A DNA stretch of 64,000 nt from Sphingosinicella flava. GTDB taxonomy: Bacteria > Pseudomonadota > Alphaproteobacteria > Sphingomonadales > Sphingomonadaceae. The notes below the pieces were generated by a model that worked only from the letters and a program-made list of their open reading frames with translations, had not been told where the DNA came from and made no database searches. Below, piece after piece: positions 25,169-34,940 of this stretch. The stretch lies in contig NZ_CP065592.1 in the NCBI RefSeq assembly GCF_016025255.1, forward strand, positions 1,965,122 through 2,029,121. Reading direction: 5' to 3'. Within the stretch, counting starts at the first letter, position 1, and each line of letters opens with the position of its first letter. Made by a program: the position numbers and the translations under genes.

Positions 25169-25603
25169 ATGTCTAATGAACGGCCTTCTGTAATTGCAAT
25201 CGAATGCGACGACCATTCGGCGCAATATGTTGGCCATACGGCTGAAGGCCAACAATTCTTCCTTACTACTCCTTTCGAGCCAGGAGAGAGGGAGTTCCTC
25301 GCACTCTATATATTTGATGCCGACGGCGCTCTTGCAGATGCCCTTATTGATGATCTCGGGCCGCGTGAATCTATGGACCTTGCACATCGTGACTCACTTC
25401 GAGACCAGCGGCTGGCAAGTCTGGGAGAGATTACGTATGGCCGGATCGAAATCTCTCCCTTTTCTATTGATCGGTTCGGAATAACGTTCGGGCTAGTGCC
25501 TCGTGAACCAGAGGATGAAGAAGACATATGGGCGGTTGAGGCGCAACCCGGCAATTATATGGCTTTTTTCGAGCCTTGGAATAGTGGCGACTACGATACT
25601 TGA
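25169..25603 (+). CDS. Hypothetical protein, AT-richer than its surroundings
   Basis: A 144-residue soluble acidic protein with the distinctive segments SAQYVGHTAEGQQFFLTTPFEP, ITYGRIEISPFSIDRFGITFGLVPR and VEAQPGNYMAFFEPWNSGDYDT, which look like a defined domain. I do not recognise a function with confidence; there may be a link to a HycA-like/uncharacterised family, but that is a guess. No signal peptide or membrane segment. Two 60-base lines I counted (25201 and 25261) hold 31 and 29 G+C, clearly lower than flanking genes, suggesting recent acquisition. It stands alone between the rplT terminator and the DUF5996 gene. Confidence 0.75.
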   Translation: MSNERPSVIAIECDDHSAQYVGHTAEGQQFFLTTPFEPGEREFLALYIFDADGALADALIDDLGPRESMDLAHRDSLRDQRLASLGEITYGRIEISPFSIDRFGITFGLVPREPEDEEDIWAVEAQPGNYMAFFEPWNSGDYDT

Positions 25604-25687
25604 CACTTTCGCACGAACTTATCAGCGGGCGCTGACGGCGAATGAAATGCCGAACCAACGTCATATTGCTCTATCTCGCGATGAGCG

Positions 25688-26617
25688 TCACAGGGCGCGC
25701 GGCATGGCTGGCCTGCCGAGTTCGCATTCCAGACTGCTTCTATCCCACTTGCCCAGATTAGCAGCCGCCGTGTAAGTGCTCATGAGGAAGTCCATCAGCA
25801 TGCTTTCCGGATCTCCCGCCTTGCGCACCGCTTCATAATCCAAAACGAATTCCCCCAGCGTTTCCTCATAGCGTGCGGCTTCGGGTTCGATCCACGCGTC
25901 CGCAAACCCACTCGGCGCCGGATAAGCATAGGAATAAAAGAGCGGCGTCCCGCCATTGGCGCCGCCCGGCCAGAAGCCCGCGCTTGACACCTCGTGGCTA
26001 TAGGCTTCGCGGGTGACGCGGTCCGGCAAATGGGGAATGCCGCCCGGATGCGGCGGCGCCTCCCGGCCCGAAAAGCGCGTCACGGCAAGGTCGAAGCTGC
26101 CCCAGAAGAGCTGCACCGGGCTGACCTTGCCGAGGAAAGATGAACGAAAGCGCGACAACACGTCTTCCGCCTTCAGCAGGGCGCGGCGTAGGCGGTCGGC
26201 GCTTCGCTGGTCGTAAGCGCGTTCTTCATCGTCCTTGCGGAAGGGAATGGCGGGTTCGATTTCGTTCGGCACGCCGACGATATGAACCTTGTGGCCCGCA
26301 TAGCCGAGCAGCGTCATGACGTCATTGTAGAACACCGAGACCGGCATCGGCCGCAATGGAATGGAGCCGTCCGCGCGATTCCCGTCGATGAGGCGCAGAT
26401 GATGATCGACCAGGTCGAATTCGAACTCGAACGCGCCGGTCGCCGTGCGGAGCGGCTGGGTTCGGAAGCCGCGCGGGCAGAGGCGGTAGGTGAGGTGCCA
26501 GCCGTGATTGCGCCAGGGAAGCGTCGCCAGCGCCACCTTTCCCGGTATCTGGGAAAAAAGGTGCAGGGCGGCGATGGTCGGGGCGTCCTCCGGACCTAGC
26601 GGCGGCCATGCGTCCAT
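25688..26617 (-). CDS. DUF5996 family protein
   Basis: A 309-residue protein whose WPPLGPEDAPTIAALHLFSQIPGKVALATLPWRNHGWHLTYRL opening, LIDHHLRL-like middle and SYAYPAPSGFADAWIEPEAARYEETLGEFVLDYEAVR ending fit the uncharacterised DUF5996 family. Family function is unknown; members are soluble and often stand alone, as here. GGGAGAGACG precedes the ATG. Divergent from pheS across 58 bases. Confidence 0.82.
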   Translation of the reverse strand: MDAWPPLGPEDAPTIAALHLFSQIPGKVALATLPWRNHGWHLTYRLCPRGFRTQPLRTATGAFEFEFDLVDHHLRLIDGNRADGSIPLRPMPVSVFYNDVMTLLGYAGHKVHIVGVPNEIEPAIPFRKDDEERAYDQRSADRLRRALLKAEDVLSRFRSSFLGKVSPVQLFWGSFDLAVTRFSGREAPPHPGGIPHLPDRVTREAYSHEVSSAGFWPGGANGGTPLFYSYAYPAPSGFADAWIEPEAARYEETLGEFVLDYEAVRKAGDPESMLMDFLMSTYTAAANLGKWDRSSLECELGRPAMPRAL

Positions 26618-26675
26618 ATCGTCTCTCCCGACGAAGGGTGTTCAATATAGCATAGAAACCCTCTAGGGGGCAGCT

Positions 26676-27755
26676 ATGACCACCGATCTGGACAAATTGG
26701 GCAGCGACTGGCTGTCACGCATCGATGCGGCCGCGGACCTTGCCGCGCTTGAGGCGGAACGCGTCGCCGCCCTGGGCAAGCAGGGCGCGATCACCGGGCT
26801 GCTCAAGACCCTGGGCGGGATGAGTCCGGAGGAACGGCAAACGGCAGGGCCGCGCATCCACGCGCTGCGCGAAAGCGTGACGGACGCCATCGCGGCGAAG
26901 AAGGCGGCTTTCGAGGCAGCGGAACTGGAGCGCAAGCTCGCGACCGAGACGCTGGACATGACCCTGCCGGTCCTTTCCGCGCCGCAGGGCAGCGTCCACC
27001 CGGTCAGCCAAGTCATGGATGAACTCGCCGAAATCTTCGCCGATCTCGGCTTCGCGGTCGCGACCGGGCCGGAGATCGAGGACGATTGGCACAATTTCAC
27101 GGCGCTCAACATTCCGGAAAGCCATCCGGCTCGGGCGATGCACGACACCTTCTATTTCCCTGGCGAGAGCGAGGGGAAGAGGATGCTGCTGCGCACCCAC
27201 ACCTCCCCAGTGCAGATCCGCACGATGACGAGCCAGGAACCGCCGATCCGCATCATCGCGCCGGGCCGCACCTATCGCTCGGATAGCGATGCGACCCACA
27301 CGCCGATGTTCCACCAGGTCGAAGGCCTTGTCATCGATCGCGGCATCCATATGGGCCATCTCAAATGGACGCTGGAGACTTTCCTCAAGGCCTTCTTCGA
27401 GCGCGACGACATCGTCCTGCGCCTGCGTCCCTCCTATTTCCCCTTCACCGAACCCTCGGCTGAGGTGGACGTGGGTTATTCCGTGGAGAAGGGCCGCCGC
27501 GTCATCGGAGGGTCGGAAGGCTGGATGGAAGTGCTGGGCAGCGGCATGGTCCACCCCAAGGTGATCGCGGCCTGCGGACTCGATCCCGATGAATGGCAGG
27601 GCTTCGCCTTCGGCTGCGGCATCGACCGGCTCGCCATGCTGAAATATGGCATGGACGATCTGCGCGCTTTCTTCGACGGCGACCTGCGCTGGCTCCGCCA
27701 CTACGGCTTCGCGAGCCTCGATGTGCCCACGTTGAGCGGGGGAGTAGGGGCATGA
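26676..27755 (+). CDS. pheS: Phenylalanine--tRNA ligase alpha subunit
   Basis: Catalytic subunit of the heterotetrameric class II synthetase. The 359 residues include the N-terminal coiled coil (about 1-95) and the class II core with motif-2-like [12 protein letters not shown]...[30 protein letters not shown] and motif 3 [22 protein letters not shown] near the C-terminus; [17 protein letters not shown] binds phenylalanine. A strong GGGGGC ribosome site precedes the ATG. Overlaps pheT by four bases (ATGA). Confidence 0.97.
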   Translation: MTTDLDKLGSDWLSRIDAAADLAALEAERVAALGKQGAITGLLKTLGGMSPEERQTAGPRIHALRESVTDAIAAKKAAFEAAELERKLATETLDMTLPVLSAPQGSVHPVSQVMDELAEIFADLGFAVATGPEIEDDWHNFTALNIPESHPARAMHDTFYFPGESEGKRMLLRTHTSPVQIRTMTSQEPPIRIIAPGRTYRSDSDATHTPMFHQVEGLVIDRGIHMGHLKWTLETFLKAFFERDDIVLRLRPSYFPFTEPSAEVDVGYSVEKGRRVIGGSEGWMEVLGSGMVHPKVIAACGLDPDEWQGFAFGCGIDRLAMLKYGMDDLRAFFDGDLRWLRHYGFASLDVPTLSGGVGA

Positions 27756-30187
27756 AGTTCACGTTGAGCTGGCTGAAGGAGCATCTGGAGACGGATGCGA
27801 GCCTCGACACCATCCTCGAAACCCTGACCAAGATCGGCCTCGAGGTCGAAGGGGTGGAAAATCCCGCCGAGAAGCTGGCGCCATTCGTCGTCGGCCATGT
27901 GCTGACCGCCGAGCGGCATCCGCAGGCGGATAAATTGCAGGTGCTTTCCGTCGACACGGGCGAAGGCGCGCCGGTGCAGGTCGTCTGCGGCGCCCCCAAT
28001 GCCCGCGCGGGCCTGAAGGGCGTGTTCGGGCCGCCGGGGGCCTATGTGCCGGGCAGCGACATCACCCTGAAGGTCGCCGCAATCCGGGGCGTCGAATCCA
28101 AGGGCATGATGTGTTCGGTCCGCGAGCTGGAGCTTGGCGATGCGCATGAGGGCATCATCGAGCTTCCCGAGGATGCGCCGACCGGCGAGAATTATGCCAG
28201 CTGGGCGGGCCTCGACGATCCGGTCATCGATGTGTCGATCACGCCGAACCGGCAGGATTGCATGGGCGTGCGCGGCATCGCGCGCGATCTGGCGGCGGCT
28301 GGCCTTGGGCGCTTGAAGGCGCTCGCCGAGGCCTATGCACCCGCCGGCGCGCAGCAAGGCGACATGAAGGTTAGCGATCTCGGCCAGCGGATCGAGCTCA
28401 AGCCGATTACCGGCGAAGGCCCCGGACCCAACGTCCGCACCGAAGACGAAGCGGGCTGCCCCGCTTTCTTCGGCCGCATTGTATCCGGCGTTGTCAATGG
28501 CGAAGCACCCGAATGGATGACGCGCCGGCTGAAGGCGATCGGGCAGAAGCCGATCTCCGCGCTCGTCGACATCACCAATTTCGTGATGTTCGACCTTGGC
28601 CGTCCGCTCCACGTCTATGACATCGCGAAGCTCCAGGGTGGCCTCGCCGCGCGCAAGGCGAAGCCGGGCGAGCAAGTGCTGGCCTTGAACGGCAAGACCT
28701 ACACGCTCGACGAGACGATGACCGTCATCGCCGACGAGGCCCAGGTCCACGATATCGGCGGCATCATGGGCGGCGAGCATTCAGGCGTGTCGGAAACCAC
28801 CACCGAAGTGCTGATCGAATGCGCCTATTTCGATCCCGATCATATCGCGCGGACGGGCCAGAAGCTCACCCTCACCAGCGACGCGCGCCAGCGTTTCGAG
28901 CGCGGCGTCGATCCCGCTTTCCTGGAGGACGGCCTCACCGTCGCCACCCTCCTCGTCCAGGCCCTGTGCGGCGGCACGCCGAGCGAAGTGACGCGCGCGG
29001 GCAACCCGCCGACGGCGCCACGCACTATCGCTTATGATACGAACCGCGCGGAGGCCTTGGGCGGCCTCGCCATCGCGCCCGAGCGGCAGAAAGCGATTCT
29101 TGAATCCCTGGGTTTCGCCGTCTCGGCCGACTGGCAGGTGACTGTGCCGAGCTGGCGCCGCGATGTCGAAGGGCAGGCCGATCTGGTCGAGGAAGTGATC
29201 CGCATCGAAGGCATCGATCATGTGCCCTCGACGCCGCTCCCCTGCGTGCCGGGTGTCGCGAAACCGACTGCCACGCCAGCGCAAATGCTGGAGCGCAAGG
29301 CGCGACGCACCGCCGCCGCGCGCGGCCTCAACGAGGCGGTGACGTGGAGCTTCATCGCGGAAAGCGAGGCGGAGCCGTTCGGCGGCAGCGCCTGGATCCT
29401 CGACAACCCGATCAGCGAGGACATGAAGGCGATGCGCCCCTCGCTCCTCCCCGGCCTCCTCGCCGCCGCGCGCCGTAACATGGCGCGCGGGCAGGACAGC
29501 GTGCGGCTGTTCGAGGTTGGGCGCAGATATCTGGCGGAGGGCGAGCGGCCGACGCTCGGCATCGTCCTGGCGGGCAATCGCCTCGGCCGCGACTGGCGGA
29601 GCGGCAAGGCGCAAGGGTTCGACGCCTACGACGCCAAAGGAGAGACTGCCGCGATCCTCGCCGCCATCGGCGCGCCGGTCGACAATCTGCAGGTTCTCGG
29701 GGACGCGTCTGGTATCTACCATCCGGGCCGCTCCGGGCGCTTCTGTCTCGGCCCCAAGAATGCGCTCGCGGAATTCGGCGAGCTGCATCCTTCGGTCCTC
29801 AAGGCCTTCGACCTGTCAGGCCCGGTCGTGGCAGGTGAAATCTACCTGGACGCCCTTCCGCAAAAGCGCGCGGCGGGCCGGATGAAGAGCGCTTATGCGC
29901 CGCCCGCGCTGCAGGCCGTCAAACGCGACTTCGCCTTCCTCGTCCCGGCGGACATGCAAGCCGAAGCCCTGCTCCGCGCGGTGAAGGGAGCCGACAAGCA
30001 GGCGATTGCCGGGGTCAGCCTGTTCGACGTCTTTACCGGCCAAGGCGTGCCGGAGGGGCAGAAATCGCTCGCCGTCGAAGTCGCGCTCCAGCCGGGAGAG
30101 AAGAGCTTCACGGATGAGGAATTGAAGGCGATTTCGGAAAGGATCGTCGCGGCGGCGGCCAAGCTGGGCGCGCGTCTGCGAGACTGA
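27752..30187 (+). CDS. pheT: Phenylalanine--tRNA ligase beta subunit
   Basis: Structural, editing and tRNA-binding subunit. The 811 residues from [21 protein letters not shown] carry the tRNA-binding OB domain (about 40-150), the B3/B4 editing domain ([21 protein letters not shown]), B5 and the degenerate synthetase core, and the C-terminal FDX-ACB domain (about 715-810, [18 protein letters not shown]). The frame extends upstream of the ATG into pheS in another phase and is rejected. Translationally coupled to pheS. Confidence 0.97.
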   Translation: MKFTLSWLKEHLETDASLDTILETLTKIGLEVEGVENPAEKLAPFVVGHVLTAERHPQADKLQVLSVDTGEGAPVQVVCGAPNARAGLKGVFGPPGAYVPGSDITLKVAAIRGVESKGMMCSVRELELGDAHEGIIELPEDAPTGENYASWAGLDDPVIDVSITPNRQDCMGVRGIARDLAAAGLGRLKALAEAYAPAGAQQGDMKVSDLGQRIELKPITGEGPGPNVRTEDEAGCPAFFGRIVSGVVNGEAPEWMTRRLKAIGQKPISALVDITNFVMFDLGRPLHVYDIAKLQGGLAARKAKPGEQVLALNGKTYTLDETMTVIADEAQVHDIGGIMGGEHSGVSETTTEVLIECAYFDPDHIARTGQKLTLTSDARQRFERGVDPAFLEDGLTVATLLVQALCGGTPSEVTRAGNPPTAPRTIAYDTNRAEALGGLAIAPERQKAILESLGFAVSADWQVTVPSWRRDVEGQADLVEEVIRIEGIDHVPSTPLPCVPGVAKPTATPAQMLERKARRTAAARGLNEAVTWSFIAESEAEPFGGSAWILDNPISEDMKAMRPSLLPGLLAAARRNMARGQDSVRLFEVGRRYLAEGERPTLGIVLAGNRLGRDWRSGKAQGFDAYDAKGETAAILAAIGAPVDNLQVLGDASGIYHPGRSGRFCLGPKNALAEFGELHPSVLKAFDLSGPVVAGEIYLDALPQKRAAGRMKSAYAPPALQAVKRDFAFLVPADMQAEALLRAVKGADKQAIAGVSLFDVFTGQGVPEGQKSLAVEVALQPGEKSFTDEELKAISERIVAAAAKLGARLRD

Positions 30188-30221
30188 CGTGACAGCCTAA
30201 ACCGGCCGATGCGATTTCTGC

Positions 30222-30249
30222 TTGCTGTTACATCTGTGGCGTGTATTAT
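30222..30249 (+). promoter_or_regulatory. Candidate sigma-70-type promoter for the GIN-domain genes
   Basis: TTGCTG and TATTAT are separated by 16 bases, 29 bases before the ATG at 30278. No other plausible pair is seen in the 90-base gap. Confidence 0.4.
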
Positions 30250-30277
30250 GCGGATATAACAGCTAGGGAGAATCGCC

Positions 30278-31003
30278 ATGCGTGTTGGTCTGTTGATTGC
30301 CTCTGTCGCCGTGCTTGCCGCCTGCAACCTCACCGCCAATGCCCAGCGCAACGACGCCGCGGCGAGCGATGCAAGCACGCGCCGGTCCTATACCGTCGCA
30401 AGCTTCGACGCCGTGTCGCTGGCCGGGCCGCATCAGGTGATCGTCACCGTCGGCGGCGCGCCCTCTGTGACCGCCGAAGGCGATGCCGACATGCTCGACA
30501 GCCTCGAGATCAAGGTCGAGGGCGGCGATCTCAAGATCGGCCAGAAGAAGGGCAATTGGAACTGGACCAACCGCCGTCCGGTCACCGTCCGCGTCACCGT
30601 CCCCTCCTTGAAGGCGGCCGCCATCGGCGGGTCGGGCGACATCCGCATTGACCGGGTCAATGGCGACAAGTTCACCGCCGCCATCGGGGGATCGGGCAAT
30701 ATCGACGTACAGCAGCTCAGCGTCGGCAGCGCCGATTTCTCAATCGCAGGATCGGGCGACATCAAGGCGGCCGGCAAGGCCAATTCGACGACCGTGTCGA
30801 TCGCCGGATCGGGCGATGTGGAGATCGGGGGGCTGGAGAGCCGCGATTCGACGGTGTCGGTGGTCGGCTCCGGCAACGCCAGCGTCCGCGCGACCGGCGC
30901 CGCGTCCGTCTCCGTCATGGGGTCGGGCGACGTGCGCGTCGCGGGCGGCGGCCGCTGCGATGTCCGGAAGATGGGGTCCGGCAACGTTCATTGCGACGGC
31001 TGA
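30278..31003 (+). CDS. GIN-domain (DUF2807) lipoprotein with seven GSG turns
   Basis: A 241-residue envelope protein. A lipoprotein signal peptide ends in LAAC (Cys16), and the rest is a putative auto-transporter-adhesin head GIN domain: a parallel beta-solenoid. Seven G-S-G-(D/N) turns begin at residues 118, 138, 158, 177, 197, 215 and 233, that is every 18-20 residues, one per coil. The family's molecular role is unknown; it is common in Bacteroidetes and in sphingomonads. AGGGAGAATCGCC precedes the ATG. A second GIN gene follows after 46 bases. Confidence 0.85.
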   Translation: MRVGLLIASVAVLAACNLTANAQRNDAAASDASTRRSYTVASFDAVSLAGPHQVIVTVGGAPSVTAEGDADMLDSLEIKVEGGDLKIGQKKGNWNWTNRRPVTVRVTVPSLKAAAIGGSGDIRIDRVNGDKFTAAIGGSGNIDVQQLSVGSADFSIAGSGDIKAAGKANSTTVSIAGSGDVEIGGLESRDSTVSVVGSGNASVRATGAASVSVMGSGDVRVAGGGRCDVRKMGSGNVHCDG

Positions 31004-31049
31004 TCGCACCGCTTAGCGCTTGTTAACCATGAGGCGGCATGAGGAATGC

Positions 31050-31748
31050 ATGAAGTTCCTCGCCGCCTTCCTTTTCGCGCTATTCGCCATCGCTCCGGCT
31101 CCAGCGGCGGAGCGGACCTACACGGTCACTGATTTCGACCGGATTTCCGTCGAGGGGCCTTATCGCGTCACCGTGACCACCGGTTCCGCCTCGCGTGCCA
31201 GGGCGACCGGCCCGTCGCTGGCGGCGCTTGACCGGCTGAGGCTCGATGTCGAAGGCGGCACCCTGCGTATCCGGACTGCCCGTGAAACCTGGACCGGGCC
31301 GGGAGCGAATGGCCCGGTCGAAATCAAGGTGACGACCCGGCAATTGCGCGCCGTGGCCCTCTCGGGCTCCGGGCACTTATCCGTCGCGGGCGCCAAGGGT
31401 CTGCACTTCGACCTCATCGTTTCCGGCAGCGGCACGGCGGATATTGGCGGCATCGCCGTCGACCGGTTGAATGTGGTCGTGATCGGCAGCGGAGCCGCAC
31501 GGCTTTCGGGAACCGCCAAGCTGGCCGACGCGCGGGTCGAAGGATCGGCCGGATTCGATGCAGCCGGGCTGAATGTGGACGATCTGAAGATCGGAGCGGC
31601 GACGGCGGGCGAAATCACGGCTCTTGCCCGTCGCACCGCCAAGGTGGTGAGCCGGGGAAGCGGCGATATCAGGATCGGCGGCAGGCCCGCCTGCACGATC
31701 ACCGCCGAAGGCGCCGGTCTCGTGACCTGCGGCGCGGCTTCGCGCTAG
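31050..31748 (+). CDS. Second GIN-domain (DUF2807) exported protein
   Basis: A 232-residue protein with a Sec signal peptide (MKFLAAFLFALFAIAPAPAA) but no lipobox, followed by the same domain opening as its neighbour (ERTYTVTDFDRISVEGPYRVTVTTG, compare RRSYTVASFDAVSLAGPHQVIVTVG). Only four GSG turns remain (SGSGHL, SGSGTA, IGSGAA, RGSGDI), so it is a diverged paralogue with a less regular solenoid. The ATG at 31050 with GAGG upstream is preferred over one ten codons earlier because it begins the signal peptide. Its stop codon overlaps the end of the opposite DUF1489 gene. Confidence 0.8.
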   Translation: MKFLAAFLFALFAIAPAPAAERTYTVTDFDRISVEGPYRVTVTTGSASRARATGPSLAALDRLRLDVEGGTLRIRTARETWTGPGANGPVEIKVTTRQLRAVALSGSGHLSVAGAKGLHFDLIVSGSGTADIGGIAVDRLNVVVIGSGAARLSGTAKLADARVEGSAGFDAAGLNVDDLKIGAATAGEITALARRTAKVVSRGSGDIRIGGRPACTITAEGAGLVTCGAASR

Positions 31749-32146
31749 ATCAGCGCCAGACCGGCGAGCTTTCCCGCCAGCATCGCGGGCAGGTCGGCGA
31801 TGCCGTCGCCGCTCCCCAGATCGGCCGGCGCATCGGCGGCGGTGAGGTAACGCCAGCCCTGATGGGCGCGCTTCGGGCGGGCCTTAACCGGCACCAAGGA
31901 AGCATCGACGCGGATGATTGCCCGGCCTTCCTCCGTCTCAGCGAAGCCGAGGATTGTTTGGCGCGCGATCAGGCGATGCTTGATGATCCAGAATAGCGAC
32001 CCGCCGATCAATTCTTCGGCACGCTTCGGCTTGTAGCGCGTGACCACTGAAACGATGCCGTTTTCTATCCGCGCCGCCTGCCGGGACCGCAGAGCGTCAA
32101 AGCCGCTGCAGGCGACTGCCACCTTGCTGATATGAAGGGGATTCAT
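31745..32146 (-). CDS. DUF1489 family protein
   Basis: A 133-residue protein from MNPLHISKVAVACSGFD. The run VTRYKPKRAEELIGGSLFWIIKHRLIARQTILGF and the later RPKRAHQGWRYL are the diagnostic parts of DUF1489, a family essentially limited to alphaproteobacteria and without assigned function. Soluble and basic. Lies 39 bases downstream of mgtE on the same strand. A start six codons further upstream is possible. Confidence 0.88.
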   Translation of the reverse strand: MNPLHISKVAVACSGFDALRSRQAARIENGIVSVVTRYKPKRAEELIGGSLFWIIKHRLIARQTILGFAETEEGRAIIRVDASLVPVKARPKRAHQGWRYLTAADAPADLGSGDGIADLPAMLAGKLAGLALI

Positions 32147-32185
32147 GTGCGGAAGATGACGCATTAGGGCTGATTTATCAATATC

Positions 32186-33586
32186 CTAGCGGACCAAGCC
32201 GGTGACAACGGCAAGGCCGAGGAAGGCGAGGAAGCCCATCGAATCGGTCGTCATCGTAACGAACACCGACGAGGCCACCGCCGGATCCTGATCGAGCCTT
32301 TCGAGAAGCACCGGCACCAGCACCCCGGCGAGCCCTGCGATCAGGATATTGATCAGCATCGCCGCGGCGATCACCGCCCCCAGCTGCGGATTGGAAAAGA
32401 CCAAAGCCGCGCCGACGCCGACCAGCACGGCGATGGTGATGCCGTTCAGCAGCGCGACCGCGATCTCGCGCTTGATCGTGCGGATCGTGTTGGATTGGGT
32501 CAGCTGGTTCGTGGCGAGTGCGCGCACCGCCACCGCCATGGTCTGCGTGCCCGCATTACCGCCGATGGAGGCGACGATCGGCATCAATATGGCGAGCGCC
32601 ACCATCTGCTCGATCGCCGCGCCGAACGCCGCGATGACGGCTGATGCCACGAGAGCCGTGAAAAGGTTGGCGATCAGCCAGCGGACGCGCGCCTGATAGC
32701 TGTCCCGTAGCGGCTGGTTGATGTCGCCTTCGCCCGCGCCGGACAGGAGAAGGACATCCTCGCCCGCTTCCTGCTGGATGATGTGGACGATGTCGTCGAC
32801 GGTGATCATGCCGACCAGGCGCCCCGCATGATCGACGACGGCGGCCGAGATGAGCGCATATTTCTGGAAGCGCAGCGCGACCTCCTCCTGGTCCATGTCG
32901 ACCGGAATCAGGGTCTGTTCGCGCTTCATCAGGTCCGACATCGGGATGTGGCGCGGCGTGCGCAGGATCCAGCTCAGCTGGATGGTGCCGACCGGATGAT
33001 GCTGCGGATCGACGACGAAGACTTCCCAGAAATCGGTGGTGAGCCCTTCGGTGGCGCGCAGATAATCGATCACCTGGCCGACATTCCAATGTTCGGGCAC
33101 CGCGATCAGGTCGCGCTGCATCAGGCGGCCGGCCGATTCCTCCGGGAAGGTCAGCGCTTCCTCGATCGCGGCGCGGTCGTCAGGGTCGAGCGCGCGGAGC
33201 ACGGCGCGCTGCTCGTCCTCCTCCAGATCCTCGATCAGCGCGACGGCGTCGTCGGTTTCGAGCTGCCCGGCAATGTCGGCCACTTCGTGCGGCTCGAGCG
33301 CGTCGATCAGCTCCTCGCGGACCCAATCGTTCATTTCCGAGAAGACGTCGCCGTCGAGCAAGTCCGCGACGGCGGCGGCGAGCGCGCGGCGCTGTTCGGG
33401 CGAGACCAGTTCGAATAAGTCGGCGACGTCGGCGGGATGCAGCGGTTCGACCAGTTCGCGGGCACCCGCAGCATCGCCGGCCTCGACACGGTCGATGACA
33501 TTGCGGACGAATTCGGGCTTCAGCCGGTCGTCCTCGTCGAGCTGCTCGGGGGGAAGGGGAGCGGTTTCGAATTCGCTGTCGCTCAT
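32186..33586 (-). CDS. mgtE: Magnesium transporter MgtE
   Basis: Mg2+-gated Mg2+ channel of the inner membrane. The 466 residues show the MgtE N-terminal helical domain (about 40-140, LVEPLHPADVADLFELV and repeated EL/DD pairs), two CBS domains (about 150-270, SAGRLMQRDLIAVPEHWNVGQVI and VVDHAGRLVGMITVDDIVHIIQQEAGED), the plug helix and five membrane helices; the pore signature MPIVASIGGNAGTQTMAVAVRALA is intact. The start MSDSEFETAPLPPEQL at 33586 replaces a much longer open frame that runs antisense through the cyclophilin gene. Confidence 0.95.
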   Translation of the reverse strand: MSDSEFETAPLPPEQLDEDDRLKPEFVRNVIDRVEAGDAAGARELVEPLHPADVADLFELVSPEQRRALAAAVADLLDGDVFSEMNDWVREELIDALEPHEVADIAGQLETDDAVALIEDLEEDEQRAVLRALDPDDRAAIEEALTFPEESAGRLMQRDLIAVPEHWNVGQVIDYLRATEGLTTDFWEVFVVDPQHHPVGTIQLSWILRTPRHIPMSDLMKREQTLIPVDMDQEEVALRFQKYALISAAVVDHAGRLVGMITVDDIVHIIQQEAGEDVLLLSGAGEGDINQPLRDSYQARVRWLIANLFTALVASAVIAAFGAAIEQMVALAILMPIVASIGGNAGTQTMAVAVRALATNQLTQSNTIRTIKREIAVALLNGITIAVLVGVGAALVFSNPQLGAVIAAAMLINILIAGLAGVLVPVLLERLDQDPAVASSVFVTMTTDSMGFLAFLGLAVVTGLVR

Positions 33587-33715
33587 CGTCCTCTCCCTAT
33601 GCGCGTTACGGTTTCGCCCTCCTAGGCGCGGATTTCCGCCGTGTCGACCCAAGCGGGCTGGCATAACGGCCATTGCGCCCTTAAGTGCCAGCCGCACCCT
33701 TTTGGAGAAAATGAC

Positions 33716-34177
33716 ATGGCCGACGCGCAGCAGACCCTGACCCTCACTCTCGACAGCGGCGGCGACGTCGTCATTCGTCTCCGTCCCGATCTCGCGCCCG
33801 GCCATGTCGAGCGGATCACGACCCTCGCCAAGGACGGCTTCTACGACGGCGTGGTGTTCCACCGCGTGATCCCCGGCTTCATGGCGCAGGGCGGCGACCC
33901 GACCGGCACCGGCACGAGCGGCTCGGACCTTCCCGACCTCAAGGCCGAATTCAGCCGCGAGCCGCATGTGCGCGGCGTCTGTTCGATGGCGCGGACGTCC
34001 AATCCGAACAGCGCGAACAGCCAATTCTTCATCTGCTTCGACGATGCCCGCTTCCTCGACGGCCAATATACGGTCTGGGGCGAAGTGATCGAAGGCATGA
34101 ACCATGTCGACGCGCTGCCGAAGGGCGAGCCGCCCGCCAATCCCGGCAAGATCATCAAGGCAACCGTCAGCGAATAA
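33716..34177 (+). CDS. Peptidylprolyl isomerase, cyclophilin type
   Basis: A 153-residue cytosolic cyclophilin (no signal peptide) catalysing cis-trans isomerisation of X-Pro bonds. The catalytic FHRVIPGFMAQGGDPTGTGTSG and the active-site SMARTSNPNSANSQFFICFDDARFLDGQYTVWGEV are present. GGAGAAA precedes ATG at 33716; the longer frame begins with unrelated sequence. Divergent from mgtE; four bases before the next dehydrogenase gene. Confidence 0.95.
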   Translation: MADAQQTLTLTLDSGGDVVIRLRPDLAPGHVERITTLAKDGFYDGVVFHRVIPGFMAQGGDPTGTGTSGSDLPDLKAEFSREPHVRGVCSMARTSNPNSANSQFFICFDDARFLDGQYTVWGEVIEGMNHVDALPKGEPPANPGKIIKATVSE

Positions 34178-34181
34178 GCGC

Positions 34182-34940
34182 GTGGCGCGGCCGGTTACGC
34201 TCGTTACCGGCGCTTCGTCGGGCCTGGGCGCGGAATTCGCGCGCCAGTGCGCGGCGCGGGGCGACGAGCTGGTGCTGGCCGCGCGCCGCACGGACAGGCT
34301 GGAGGCGCTTGCCGCCGAGATCGGCGGACGCGTCCATGTCGTCCCCGCCGATCTGGCGGAACCGGACGGCGCGAAGATGCTGATGGAGAGGATCGCGGAC
34401 GAAGGCCTGACCGTCTCTACCCTCGTCAACAATGCGGGCTTCGGCCTTAGCGGCGCCTTCGCGGCGCTGCCGCTCGACCGGCAGCGGGAGATGATCGATC
34501 TCAATGTCCAGGCGCTGACCGCGCTTTGCCATCGCGTTCTGCCGGAGATGCGCGCCCGGCGCGAGGGCGCGATCCTGAACGTCGCCTCGACCGGCGCTTT
34601 TCAGCCTGGGCCGCACATCGCGGTCTATTTCGCGACCAAGGCCTATGTCCTCTCTTTCACCGAGGCCCTTCATCAAGAGCTGAAGAACAGCGGCATCCAT
34701 GTGACCGCCCTCTGTCCCGGCCCGACCCGGACCGAGTTCGCGCAAGTGGCGGGCGTGACGTCCAAGGCGTTCGATCGCTTTGCCGGATCGGCGCAAGATG
34801 TGGTTGCCGCAGGCCTGGCTGGACTGGCGCGCAATCGCGCGGTCGTCATTCCAGGCTTCACGAACAAGATCACGGCCCAGGCCGGCCGCTTCATACCCCG
34901 CGCGTTGATGCGGAGGATCGTCGCGCGGATCAAATTATAG
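34182..34940 (+). CDS. SDR family oxidoreductase
   Basis: A 252-residue short-chain dehydrogenase with TGASSGLG near the N-terminus, LVNNAGFGLSGAFA, an active-site Ser in ILNVASTGAFQPGP and YFATKAY (Y-x3-K). The DltE/YqjQ-like group often acts on lipids or small ketones; the substrate is unknown. I chose GTG at 34182, giving ARPVTLVTGASSGLG, four bases after the cyclophilin stop; the longer frame overlaps cyclophilin in another phase. It converges with lysR and overlaps it by 11 bases. Confidence 0.9.
   Translation: MARPVTLVTGASSGLGAEFARQCAARGDELVLAARRTDRLEALAAEIGGRVHVVPADLAEPDGAKMLMERIADEGLTVSTLVNNAGFGLSGAFAALPLDRQREMIDLNVQALTALCHRVLPEMRARREGAILNVASTGAFQPGPHIAVYFATKAYVLSFTEALHQELKNSGIHVTALCPGPTRTEFAQVAGVTSKAFDRFAGSAQDVVAAGLAGLARNRAVVIPGFTNKITAQAGRFIPRALMRRIVARIKL

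Noticed and set aside
33587-34504. N-terminal extension of MgtE
   Set aside because: Antisense to the cyclophilin gene; MgtE begins normally at 33586.
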